This document shows, piece by piece, positions 1 to 7,603 of a stretch of 64,000 nucleotides of DNA. The stretch covers positions 248,001-312,000 of the forward strand of contig NZ_BEVZ01000009.1 in NCBI RefSeq assembly GCF_003112515.1. Reading direction: 5' to 3'. The notes under the pieces were generated by a model. That model was not told the origin of the DNA, did not search any database, and worked only from the letters and a program-made list of their open reading frames with translations. This DNA is from Streptomyces fragilis (GTDB taxonomy: Bacteria > Actinomycetota > Actinomycetes > Streptomycetales > Streptomycetaceae). Position numbers and translations under genes: made by a program. Position 1 is the stretch's first letter, and each line of letters starts with the position of its first letter.

Positions 1-647
1 CGCTTGTCGGCCTCCAGGACGACCTCCATGCCGCCCGGGTGGGCGAGGAAGGTCAGCTCGATCTCGTTCACCTGGTGCGCGAACTGCGGCGACGGGGTGA
101 TCTCGATCTCCTGGTAGAAGGGCAGCCGCTGCCCCGTGCCGCCGACGCGGCCGTACTCCAGGTCGGCGGAGCGGAAGCCGAAGCCGAGCCGGCCGAAGGC
201 CTCGAGGACGGCCTCCTGGACGGGCAGCGGCCCCACGGCCAGCGGATCCAGGTCGCCCTTGTCCCGGGCGCCGGCCACCGCCAGCTCGGTGCGCACGCCC
301 AGCACGATGCCCAGCGGCTGCCCGTGCAGCTCGGTGACCGGCGTCTCCCAGGGCAGCGTCACGCCGAACGGCAGGCTGCGGCGCTCGCCCGCCGCGAGCC
401 GGAAGCCCCCGCCGACGGTGTACCGCTCGAAGGCGACCACGCCCTCGCTCTCCCCGTCCGCGTGCTCCGCCTCCACACGGGCCACCAGCTCCAGGGTGAC
501 GCCCTCGATCTCGACGTCGCTGCTGCCGCCCTCGATGTGCACCTGGCCGGTGAGCGTGGAGCCGGGCAGGGCGGGGCCGGGGGCCAGGACCGTGTCGACG
601 GTGGGTCCCCCCACGCCGAGTGCGCCGAGCAGTCGTTTGAACACCAT
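1..647 (-). CDS. spo0M: Spo0M-like sporulation-control protein (3' end outside window)
   Basis: The reading frame starts at the ATG at 645-647 and stays open to the window edge, giving the first 215 residues. The sequence begins MVFKRLLGALGVGGPTVDT and continues with beta-rich, arrestin-like sequence containing the typical blocks LPGSTLTGQVHIEGG, GVTLELVARVE and GVRTELAVAGARDKGDLDPL. This matches the SpoOM family, whose Bacillus member Spo0M modulates entry into sporulation; the role in Streptomyces is presumed regulatory and cytosolic. The gene is divergent from the CNNM pair, with a 308-bp gap that holds a perfect palindrome. Full length cannot be judged because the stop lies outside the window. 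Confidence 0.8.
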   Translation of the reverse strand, partial: MVFKRLLGALGVGGPTVDTVLAPGPALPGSTLTGQVHIEGGSSDVEIEGVTLELVARVEAEHADGESEGVVAFERYTVGGGFRLAAGERRSLPFGVTLPWETPVTELHGQPLGIVLGVRTELAVAGARDKGDLDPLAVGPLPVQEAVLEAFGRLGFGFRSADLEYGRVGGTGQRLPFYQEIEITPSPQFAHQVNEIELTFLAHPGGMEVVLEADK

Positions 648-955
648 GAGGCGTCCGTTCCTCCTTCAGTGCCGCGTTCGCCCAGGCAGGGCGACCGACC
701 GGCGGTTCACCGGCCGTTTTCATCTTCTACAGACGTGTAGAAGCATAGGATGATCCCGTACGCGGAGGGACCACCTCCACGCGGGCGTCGCGGTGACGGC
801 CGGGAACACCGGCCCGGTCCGGACCGTTGTCCCCGTAGATCCGGAACCAGAAGGAGTCACCCCTTGTCCGCCAGACCGACGGACCCTCCGGGGCACAGTC
901 CCCGACCATCCCGCCCGAGAGTTACTGATCACGGCACACGGCGGGATGGTGTTCG
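648..955. promoter_or_regulatory. Divergent promoter region with a perfect 8-bp inverted repeat
   Basis: This 308-bp gap separates spo0M (leftward) from the CNNM/CBS pair (rightward). It holds CTTCTACA-gacg-TGTAGAAG at 724-743, two perfect 8-bp arms with a 4-bp spacer, in a locally AT-richer patch. TAGGAT, a -10-like hexamer, follows at 746-751 on the plus strand. The arrangement looks like an operator overlapping a promoter. The regulator is unknown and no regulator gene is adjacent. Confidence 0.45.
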
Positions 956-2305
956 ATGAGTGCCGCGAACGCCCTGCTGGGCCTGCTGGCCGTCTTCGTT
1001 CTGACCGCGGGCACCGGCTACTTCGTCGCCCAGGAGTTCGCGTACGTCTCCGCCGACCGCCTCGCGCTGGCGCGCGACGCCGAGCGGGGCGACCGGAAGG
1101 CCGCCCGCGCGCTGAAGGTGCTGGAGCGGCTGTCGTTCATGCTGTCGGGCGCCCAGCTCGGCATCACCGTGACCGGACTGGTCGTCGGCTTCATCGCCGA
1201 GCCGTCCGTCTCCGCGCTCCTCAGGCCCGCCCTGTCCGGCGTCGGCCTGCCCGACGCCGCGGTGAGCGCGGTCTCCGTGGTGCTGGCCTTCGTGCTGGCC
1301 ACGTTCGTGCAGATGGTGCTGGGCGAACTGGCCCCCAAGAACCTCGCCATCGCCGTCCCGGAACGCCTGGCCAAGGCCCTCGCGGGTTCCACGCTGCTCT
1401 ACCTGAGGATCGTCGGACCGGTGGTGCGCGTCTTCGACGGCGCCGCCGACCGGCTGCTGCGCAGGGTCGGCATCGAACCGGTCGAGGAACTGCACCACGG
1501 CGCCACGCTGGAGGAGCTGGGCCACCTGATCGGCGAGTCCCACGAACGCGGGGCACTGCCGGAGGACACCGCCGCCCTCCTCGACCACGCGCTGGAGTTC
1601 TCCGACCGGACGCTCCACCAGGTCATGGTGCCGCGGGTGGACGCCGTCTTCGTCCGGGAGGACGCGACGGCCGCCGAGGCCGTCGGCCTGATCGCCCGGC
1701 ACGGCCACTCCAACTATCCGGTGCTGGGCGACCACCCCGACGAGATCACCGGCGTCCTGGGGGTCAACGAACTGATGCGCCGATCGGCCGGCCACCTCGA
1801 GGACACCACCGCGGGCGCGCTCGCCCGGCGGGCGCTGTTCCTGCCCGACACCCTCCCGCTGCCCGACGCCGTCACCCAGATGCGCGAGCGGGACGACGAG
1901 TTCGCCGTCGTCCTCGACGAGCACGGCGGCGTGGCGGGCATCGTCACGTACGAGGACATAGCCGAGGAACTGATCGGCGACATCGCGGACGAGACGGACA
2001 CCGTCACGGAGGTCGCCGTGCCGGACGCCGGAGGCTGGCTGGTGGACGCCGGGCGGCGTCTGGACGAGGTGGCCGAGGTCACCGGCGTCGACCTGCCCGA
2101 GGAGGAGGACTACGACACCGTGGCCGGCCTGGTGGTCGACCGCCTCGGCCGTTTCCCGGCCGTCGGCGACCGGCTCGCCGTCGAGCTGCCCAAGGGCGGC
2201 TCCGCGTTGATCGAGGTCCGCACCCTCGACCGGCACGTGCCCGACCGGGTGCGCATCGAGCTGCCCGGCACCGGCCCCGAGGCGCGGACGGAGGTCCCGG
2301 CATGA
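956..2305 (+). CDS. CNNM/DUF21-CBS-CorC hemolysin-family membrane protein
   Basis: This 449-aa protein has the three-part HlyC/CorC layout. Residues 1 to about 190 form a DUF21/CNNM transmembrane domain with the motifs GYFVAQEFAYVSADR, LSGAQLGITVTGL and VLGELAPKNLAIA. A CBS pair follows at about 210-330 (VMVPRVDAVF, GVLGVNELM, VAGIVTYEDIAEELIGDI), then a CorC_HlyC domain at about 350-430 (GGWLVDAGRRLDEV, DTVAGLVVDRLGRFP). Family members are implicated in Mg2+/Co2+ transport or efflux and some are called TlyC-like hemolysins; the substrate cannot be read from sequence. The stop overlaps the next start (ATGA), so the pair is translationally coupled and probably acts together. Confidence 0.9.
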   Translation: MSAANALLGLLAVFVLTAGTGYFVAQEFAYVSADRLALARDAERGDRKAARALKVLERLSFMLSGAQLGITVTGLVVGFIAEPSVSALLRPALSGVGLPDAAVSAVSVVLAFVLATFVQMVLGELAPKNLAIAVPERLAKALAGSTLLYLRIVGPVVRVFDGAADRLLRRVGIEPVEELHHGATLEELGHLIGESHERGALPEDTAALLDHALEFSDRTLHQVMVPRVDAVFVREDATAAEAVGLIARHGHSNYPVLGDHPDEITGVLGVNELMRRSAGHLEDTTAGALARRALFLPDTLPLPDAVTQMRERDDEFAVVLDEHGGVAGIVTYEDIAEELIGDIADETDTVTEVAVPDAGGWLVDAGRRLDEVAEVTGVDLPEEEDYDTVAGLVVDRLGRFPAVGDRLAVELPKGGSALIEVRTLDRHVPDRVRIELPGTGPEARTEVPA

Positions 2306-3321
2306 GTTTCCCCATGGCGGTCTTCGTCACCGTCCTGCTGTTGATCGGCAGCGGCTTCTTCGTGGCCGCCGAGTTCGCGCTGGTCGCCGCCAAGCGGCAC
2401 CGGATGGAGAAGGCGGCGGCCGAGAACCGGCGCGGAGCGGGCGCGGCCCTGGCCGGCATGCGGGAGCTGTCCCTGATGCTGGCGGGCGCCCAGCTGGGCA
2501 TCACCATCTGCACGCTGGGCCTCGGCTCGGTCTCCAAGCCCGCGATCTCCCACGAGCTCGACCCGTTGCTGCACCGCCTGGGCCTGCCCAGCGGGCTCAG
2601 TTACGGCATCGCGTTCGCCGTGGCGATGGTCGTGGTGGTCTTCCTCCACATGGTGGTCGGCGAGATGGCGCCCAAGTCCTGGGCGATCGCCCACCCCGAG
2701 CGCTCCGCCATGCTGCTCTCGCCGCCCTTCCGGGCCGTGGTGCGGACGGTGCGGCCGCTGATCCGGCTGCTCAACGCGCTCAGCAACGCCCTGGTGCGGC
2801 TGTGCCGGGTCGCCCCGCGCGAGGAGCTGGCCTCCGTCCACAACCGGGAGCAGCTGACCCACCTGGTGGTGGAGTCCCGGCGGCTCGGCCTGATCAGCGA
2901 GACGGACGGCGAGCTGTTGACCCGTTCGCTGACCGAGCCGGAGACCCCGGTCGCCGCACTGCAGGTGCCGAACGCCCGCATCACCTCGGTCGACGCCGCC
3001 GCCGGCATCGACGAGATCCTGCGGGTCGCGGCGGCGGCCGGCCGCACCCGGCTGCTGGTGCGCGCCGGTGACACGTTCGTCGGCTCGATCCACGCGCGCG
3101 ACGCCATGGTCGCCCGCTCCCGCGGGCGCGTCACCGACGCCCGGGCCCTGGCCCGCCCGGTGCCGGAGCTGACCGGCGACGCCACCGTGGCCGACGCGAT
3201 CGAGCTGCTGCGCCGCCACCGGGCCTCGCTCGCGGTGGTGCGGGACGGCGCCGGCCACGTCACCGGCATGGTGACCCTGGACGACCTCCTGGCCCGGCTC
3301 CTGCAACCCCGGACGAGCTGA
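2302..3321 (+). CDS. CNNM/DUF21-CBS membrane protein, short paralogue
   Basis: The ATG at 2302 overlaps the upstream stop by 4 bp. The 339-aa product repeats the neighbour's CNNM domain (FFVAAEFALVAAKRHRMEKA, LAGAQLGITICTLGLG, VVGEMAPKSWAIAHPERSA) and two CBS segments (AALQVPNARITSVDAAAG; ADAIELLRRHRASLAVV followed by TGMVTLDDLLARLL). It lacks the C-terminal CorC_HlyC domain of its partner. Paired long and short paralogues in one operon are common in actinobacteria and suggest a heteromeric membrane complex, probably handling divalent cations; that is inference. A strong hairpin follows the stop. Confidence 0.9.
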   Translation: MSFPMAVFVTVLLLIGSGFFVAAEFALVAAKRHRMEKAAAENRRGAGAALAGMRELSLMLAGAQLGITICTLGLGSVSKPAISHELDPLLHRLGLPSGLSYGIAFAVAMVVVVFLHMVVGEMAPKSWAIAHPERSAMLLSPPFRAVVRTVRPLIRLLNALSNALVRLCRVAPREELASVHNREQLTHLVVESRRLGLISETDGELLTRSLTEPETPVAALQVPNARITSVDAAAGIDEILRVAAAAGRTRLLVRAGDTFVGSIHARDAMVARSRGRVTDARALARPVPELTGDATVADAIELLRRHRASLAVVRDGAGHVTGMVTLDDLLARLLQPRTS

Positions 3322-3378
3322 CCCCGGACCGCCGGCTTCTGCTGAGCGGCCGGTCGACGCCGACTCCCCGGGCAACCG

Positions 3379-3419
3379 GAAGAGGGGCGGCGCGGAATGC
3401 TTCCGCGCCGCCCCTCTTC
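3379..3419 (+). terminator. Strong hairpin terminator after the CNNM operon
   Basis: Two perfect 19-bp arms (3379-3397 and 3401-3419) are separated by a 3-nt loop, starting about 58 nt after the stop of the second CNNM gene. There is no U-tract, as is usual in high-GC actinobacteria. Confidence 0.85.
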
Positions 3420-3567
3420 ATGCGGAGATCGGCCTGCCACGGTCACCGCCGCGCACGTCTTTACCTTCCCTTTGCAACCTGGGTTCCCGCTCCCCCGTCT
3501 CTCCGCACGACCCAATCCCCAGTCCGCCGGGCGACCGTGCGGGTGTACCCAGGAAAGAGAGCGTTCC

Positions 3568-3948
3568 ATGCGCCGAAACGTCCTGAGCGGAGCGGCACTC
3601 GCCTGCGCCGCCGTGCTCGCCACCGCGGTGCCGGCGTTCGCCGACAGTCCCTCCCCCGTCCCCGACACCGCGGCGACCTCCGCCGACTCCGGCGGCCAGG
3701 TGTCCGAGAGCAGCCCGAGCCCGGCACCGACCGAGCCCGGTTCCACCACGCCGACCCCGGTTCCGGCCCCGGCGGACGATTCCGACGGAGTCACCGTGGT
3801 GCCGAGCGGGGCGCCGGACACCGGTGACGCTGCGGTCGCCGCGCAGTCCGGTGGTGACGGCCTGCTGATCGGCGGGGGCGCCGCCGCGGTGCTCGTCGCG
3901 GGCGGCGCGGCGGTCCTCGTCGTGCGCCGGCGGGCATCCGGGGCATGA
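3568..3948 (+). CDS. Small secreted surface protein, probable class F sortase substrate
   Basis: The ATG at 3568 follows AGGAAAGAGAG. The 126-aa product has a Sec signal (MRRNVLSGAALACAAVLATA, cleavage near PAFADS), then a Pro/Ser/Thr-rich linker of about 60 residues. The C-terminus has APDTGD, a 20-residue hydrophobic helix and a basic RRRASGA tail, which is the layout of a cell-wall sorting signal. The pentapeptide APDTG differs from textbook LPxTG at the first position. The stop overlaps the ATG of a class F sortase gene, so this is most likely the enzyme's dedicated substrate. With no folded domain evident, it may serve as a spacer or surface stalk. Confidence 0.75.
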   Translation: MRRNVLSGAALACAAVLATAVPAFADSPSPVPDTAATSADSGGQVSESSPSPAPTEPGSTTPTPVPAPADDSDGVTVVPSGAPDTGDAAVAAQSGGDGLLIGGGAAAVLVAGGAAVLVVRRRASGA

Positions 3949-4568
3949 CGCCCTCCTCCAGGCGCGCCTTCGTCGCCGCGGCCGCGGCCTGCCTGGTCGC
4001 GGGCTGCGGCGGCGGTGACGGTGCAGCGGGCCGGCCGGCCACGGCGGAACCGCCGGGGCCCGAGGCGCCGGCCGTGGCGGGGTCGCCCGCCTCCGGTCCG
4101 CCTCCCCTGGCGCGTTCGGTCCCGGTGGGCCTGGAGATCCCCGCCATCGGGGTCGACACCCCGGTCGTACGGCTGGGGCTGGCCCCGGACCGCACGGTGG
4201 AGGTCCCTCCGATCACGGCGGACGACCCGGCCGGCTGGTACCGGTACTCCCCCACGCCGGGCCGGCCGGGTCCCTCGGTGATCCTCGGCCACGTCACGGT
4301 CGGCGCCCACGGCGACGGGGTCTTCCGTCACCTGGCGCGGCTGCGGCGGGACGACAGGGTCACGGTGCGTCTGGAGAACGGCACGGCGGCGGAATTCGCC
4401 GTCACCTCGGTCCGGACGGTCACCAAGGCCCGGTTCCCGACGGAGGACGTCTACGGCGACACCGCCCGGCCCGAGCTGCGGCTCATCACGTGCGGCGGCC
4501 CGCTGGAGGACGGCGGGTACCGCGACAACGTGATCGTCTTCGCGAGGCTCCACGCCACCACCCCCTGA
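3945..4568 (+). CDS. Class F sortase
   Basis: The start is coupled to the substrate gene by an ATGA overlap. The 207-aa protein begins with a lipoprotein-like or membrane-anchor segment (AAAAACLVAGCGGGD) and a Pro/Ala-rich linker, then a sortase beta-barrel from about residue 55 (LEIPAIGVDTPVV). Catalytic residues are visible: His in VILGHVTVG, Cys in LITCGG, and Arg in GYRDNVIVFARL. The TLXTC-type cysteine motif and the short length fit actinobacterial class F sortases, which attach proteins to peptidoglycan outside the membrane. The possible lipobox LVAGC is unusual because sortases are normally held by a transmembrane helix. Confidence 0.88.
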   Translation: MTPSSRRAFVAAAAACLVAGCGGGDGAAGRPATAEPPGPEAPAVAGSPASGPPPLARSVPVGLEIPAIGVDTPVVRLGLAPDRTVEVPPITADDPAGWYRYSPTPGRPGPSVILGHVTVGAHGDGVFRHLARLRRDDRVTVRLENGTAAEFAVTSVRTVTKARFPTEDVYGDTARPELRLITCGGPLEDGGYRDNVIVFARLHATTP

Positions 4569-4682
4569 CCCGGCGCCGTGTGCCGGGCGGTCGGACCGAC
4601 GGCCCGGCAGCCCGGCATCACGCGTTCCGGTAGGTCCGCAGGCGATACCCCCTCACCGGGGTCGCCCCGACGATGGAGAGCA

Positions 4683-5174
4683 TTGAAACGGTCCCGCGAG
4701 CAGGCAGCGTCCGAGCTTTTCGCTGCCCTTTATCCGCGCCTGGCCGGCTGGTGCCGCCGTCTGGTCGACGACGACGAGACGGCCCACGAGATAGCCTCGG
4801 AGGCGTTCACCCGGTTGTGGTCGCGCTGGACGTCCGTGACGGAACCACGGGGCTTTCTGTACGTCACCGCGGCCAACTTGGTGCGTGACCACTGGCGCAG
4901 GCTCGAACGCGAACGCAGGACCGTGCGCCGGGTCGGCACCGAGGCGGCCGTACGTCCGCACGCGGAGCCTTCCGACCCGTCGGTGCGGCTGCTGGTGCAG
5001 GCGCTGCCGGAACGGCTGCGGGTGCCGGTCCTGCTGCACTACTACGCCGACCTGCCCGTTCGGGAGGTGTCCGCGGTGACCGGACGCAAGGAAGGAACCA
5101 TCAAGGCCGATCTTCACGCGGCCAGGGAGCTGCTCCGTGCCCACCTGAGGAGAAACCTTGATCACACACGCTGA
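4683..5174 (+). CDS. ECF-type sigma-70 family RNA polymerase sigma factor
   Basis: I start at the TTG at 4683, which follows GGAG at 4675 and gives a normal region-2 N-terminus (MKRSREQAASELFAALYP). A longer frame from 4578 would add 35 unconserved residues. The 163-aa product has sigma region 2 (LVDDDETAHEIASEAFTRLW, FLYVTAANLVRDHWRRLERE) and region 4 (LPERLRVPVLLHYYADL, VREVSAVTGRKEGTIKADLH). It should direct RNA polymerase to a small regulon. Its 3' end overlaps the next gene by 17 nt, and the sortase pair lies 114 bp upstream. The target promoters are unknown. Confidence 0.85.
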   Translation: MKRSREQAASELFAALYPRLAGWCRRLVDDDETAHEIASEAFTRLWSRWTSVTEPRGFLYVTAANLVRDHWRRLERERRTVRRVGTEAAVRPHAEPSDPSVRLLVQALPERLRVPVLLHYYADLPVREVSAVTGRKEGTIKADLHAARELLRAHLRRNLDHTR

Positions 5175-5607
5175 CGAGGGCCCGGAGTTCGACCCGGACG
5201 ACCCGCTCGTCGACCTCCTGCGGCCCACGTCCGACCACCTCGGCCCGCTTCCCGGCCGGTTCGAGGCGATCCGCCGCCGCGCGGCACGGCGCCGGCTGAC
5301 CCGTACGGCGGCCGCGGCCGGCATCACGTGCGCGGTGGCGCTGCTCGTCGCGCTGCCGCTGCAGTACGCCACGACCTCCGTCCGGCCGGTCTCGCCCACG
5401 GCCCCGCTGGCCCCGCCGCCACTCACCGGATCCCCCTCCCCCACGACGGACTCCACCGTGTCGCCGCGGCCCGCCGAGTCCCCCGTGCACACCCGCCCCG
5501 GCCCGGACACCGGGGAGTCGACAACGCCGACGACACCCACGACGCCACGGGACTTCGTCGTCCCGACACCCGGACCGGTGGTGGCGGAGACGACCGGGCC
5601 CGCATAG
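5158..5607 (+). CDS. Single-pass membrane protein coupled to the sigma factor gene
   Basis: The start is the TTG at 5158, preceded by TGAGGAGA, inside the 3' end of the sigma gene. The 149-aa protein has an acidic N-terminal segment (DEGPEFDPDDPLVDLLRP), an Arg-rich stop (RRRAARRRLTRT), one transmembrane helix (about residues 55-75, ITCAVALLVALPLQYA) and a Pro/Thr/Ser-rich extracytoplasmic tail. By position it could be the membrane anti-sigma factor. I do not see the HxxxCxxC zinc anti-sigma motif, so that role is inferred from context only. Confidence 0.7.
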   Translation: MITHADEGPEFDPDDPLVDLLRPTSDHLGPLPGRFEAIRRRAARRRLTRTAAAAGITCAVALLVALPLQYATTSVRPVSPTAPLAPPPLTGSPSPTTDSTVSPRPAESPVHTRPGPDTGESTTPTTPTTPRDFVVPTPGPVVAETTGPA

Positions 5608-5687
5608 GAGTCGTCCACCGGCCGCAGCCGGTGGGACCACGCCAGCGACCGGGGTGAGGTCCAGGGGACGAGCCGCCCGTCCGGAGG

Positions 5688-6299
5688 TCAGGTCCCGGGT
5701 CGCCCTGGTCCGTCACGCAGGGCGACGCGTACGCGGCGGGGGTGGGTGAGCGCCGCCCGGACGACGCGTTCGAGCGTTCCGCGGTCCACGTCGACCGGTA
5801 GCAAGGACCGGTGGCGGTCGCCCGCCGCGGACGCCCAGTGGTGGGCCATCACCAGTCGTCCGCCGCGGACGGCGGCCGCGAGGCCCTCCGCGTGCCGGAC
5901 CGGATCGACGGCCACGCGCAGGACGCGCGGTGCGGAGCCGGGACCCGGGCCGGGGCCTGCGGCGGGCGACACCTCGCGCTGCGTGACGGTGATGCCGACG
6001 TAACCGTTGCCGGAACTGTGGACGAAGAGGGTCAGCGTCTTCTCCAGAACCGTTCCCGGCCCGCGGTCGCCCCGGACGACGGCCGCGGCCCCCGGCAGGC
6101 CGTCCAGATCGACGTACAGGAACGGCAGGAGCGCCTGCCCGTCACCACCAGGCATGCTCTCCAGGGTCACGGCGAGCAGCGGTGCGGCGTCGTGGAACGG
6201 GGGGTCGGGGACAGCCGAGCGGGGGCCGTCGGCCGAGGTGACCGTCACGTCGAGGCCCTCGGGGGGCCGGCGGGGCGAGTCCCCCGGACCGGTGACCAC
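5688..6299 (-). CDS. Unrecognised protein, third gene of the radical SAM cassette
   Basis: The 203-aa frame begins with GTG at 6299, 6 bp after the radical SAM stop. No ribosome binding site is obvious, so translation is probably coupled. I do not recognise the family. Two folded-looking segments are visible: about 40-110 (APLLAVTLESMPGGDGQALLP, VLEKTLTLFVHSSGNGYVGI, TVTQREVS) and about 125-195 (RVLRVAVDPVRHAEGLAAAV, RHRSLLPVDVDRGTLERVV), separated by a Pro/Gly linker PAAGPGPGPGSAP. There is no signal peptide and no cysteine cluster. Its place directly behind the maturase suggests a partner, perhaps peptide recognition or a later tailoring step. Confidence 0.65.
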   Translation of the reverse strand: MVTGPGDSPRRPPEGLDVTVTSADGPRSAVPDPPFHDAAPLLAVTLESMPGGDGQALLPFLYVDLDGLPGAAAVVRGDRGPGTVLEKTLTLFVHSSGNGYVGITVTQREVSPAAGPGPGPGSAPRVLRVAVDPVRHAEGLAAAVRGGRLVMAHHWASAAGDRHRSLLPVDVDRGTLERVVRAALTHPRRVRVALRDGPGRPGT

Positions 6300-6304
6300 C
6301 GGGG

Positions 6305-7480
6305 TCAGGAGACGGGGTCGACGGTGGGCGCCGTCACGGCCGCGATCCGCCCGTCGTCGCCCAGGACGTCGCTGTTCCGCAACCGGTTCTCGATGTGCTC
6401 CAGCACCACTCGCTCGACGTCGCAGACGGCGATCCCCTCGACGACCGTGTGCACGTTGTCCCGGTTGCTCGCGATGGGGGCGCCCGAACAGGCGCCGAAA
6501 TACTTGCAGTTCAGGCAGTTCGCGGCCATCCGGACCTCAGCGGCGGTCGCCGAGGCCTCGAAACGCGGTCCCGAGAGCAGTTCCTCGAGCGGGGTCGTGA
6601 AGATGTTGCCCAGCGAGGCCGTGGGGTCCTCGTACGGATCGCCGTAGGCGTAGACGTCCCCGGGCGTGTTCACGACCATCACCGAGAGCCATTCGCGCTG
6701 GTTGAAGTAGACGCGCGGCGCGTCGGGGTTGAGGTGGCGCAGCACGATCTGGAAGTGGCTGTCCAGCGGGGAGACCTGCACGGGGGTCTCGCTCTCCAGC
6801 CAGAGGTCGGCCATCTCGTTGAGGGCGGAGACGATCTCCGGGACGGTGATGTCGTACGCCGCGTGCTGGTTCTCGTAGGCGCCGTCGAAGAGCGGGAGGA
6901 CCCTGAAACCGATTCCCGCCTTTGCGTAGAACGAGAAGGTGTCCTTCACGCGCCCCAGGTTCTTCCTGGTCAGCACGGTGATGCAGCCGAAGGGAACACC
7001 TTCGGCGCGCAGCCTTTCCATGTTGGCGACGACCTTCGCCTGCTGGTCCCTGCCGGCGATGTTGACACGCAGTCCGCTGAAGAGGTCCACGGAGACACCG
7101 ACATGGTCGAAGCCGTCCCGGAGAAGCCGGATCCGCTCGTCGTCGAGGACGGTGAGGTTGGTCTGGATGAAATTGCTCACCTGCAGCGAATCGCCGAATA
7201 TTTCACGCTGGTCGTCCAGGCTCCGCCAGTAGTATTCCGGTTCGATCATCAGTGGTTCGCCACCGTGCCAGACGATGTGCAGGTGCGTCCGTACCCCGTC
7301 CTCCTGATCCTTCTTCACGTAGTAGTCGCGCATGTGCACATACATGGAACGCAGTTGCTCCAGGCTCATCCGCTCGCGCTGCCCGAGCTCGGCGAACTCG
7401 TAGCAGTAGGTGCACCTCAAGTTGCAGAACTTGGATATCTTGATGACGAACTGGACCTGCCGGGACGTTTCCTGTGCCAC
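6305..7480 (-). CDS. Radical SAM/SPASM-type peptide maturase
   Basis: The GTG start at 7480 follows GAGGAGG with 7-nt spacing. The 391-aa protein has the radical SAM cluster motif CNLRCTYCYEF near the N-terminus (Cys19, Cys23, Cys26), a WHGGEPL motif typical of SPASM-subfamily peptide maturases, and a C-terminal cysteine set (Cys322-x2-Cys325-x5-Cys331, Cys353) that could hold an auxiliary Fe-S cluster. The upstream gene encodes a small aromatic-rich secreted peptide, which fits the layout of RiPP systems where such enzymes crosslink side chains, for example cyclophane-forming (triceptide) maturases. Base composition looks lower in GC than its neighbours, possibly from transfer. The exact reaction is not predictable by eye. 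Confidence 0.85.
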   Translation of the reverse strand: MAQETSRQVQFVIKISKFCNLRCTYCYEFAELGQRERMSLEQLRSMYVHMRDYYVKKDQEDGVRTHLHIVWHGGEPLMIEPEYYWRSLDDQREIFGDSLQVSNFIQTNLTVLDDERIRLLRDGFDHVGVSVDLFSGLRVNIAGRDQQAKVVANMERLRAEGVPFGCITVLTRKNLGRVKDTFSFYAKAGIGFRVLPLFDGAYENQHAAYDITVPEIVSALNEMADLWLESETPVQVSPLDSHFQIVLRHLNPDAPRVYFNQREWLSVMVVNTPGDVYAYGDPYEDPTASLGNIFTTPLEELLSGPRFEASATAAEVRMAANCLNCKYFGACSGAPIASNRDNVHTVVEGIAVCDVERVVLEHIENRLRNSDVLGDDGRIAAVTAPTVDPVS

Positions 7481-7603
7481 TCGTTTGCCTCCTCGCGCGC
7501 TGCGACATCTCGGAACTGCGGATCACCGGATGCGGCCGGGACGTGCGGTCCGCATCCGGTCCGGAGCCGGTGGGGGACGTGCGCGGGACACCGGCGGGTG
7601 GCG

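Noticed and set aside
2601..4553. 650-codon minus-strand frame over the CNNM, sortase and substrate genes
   Set aside because: It crosses three supported genes and a strong terminator; its translation is an antisense shadow.
4578..4682. N-terminal extension of the sigma factor
   Set aside because: The extra 35 residues are Arg/Pro-rich and not sigma-like; the TTG with GGAG upstream gives a normal region 2.
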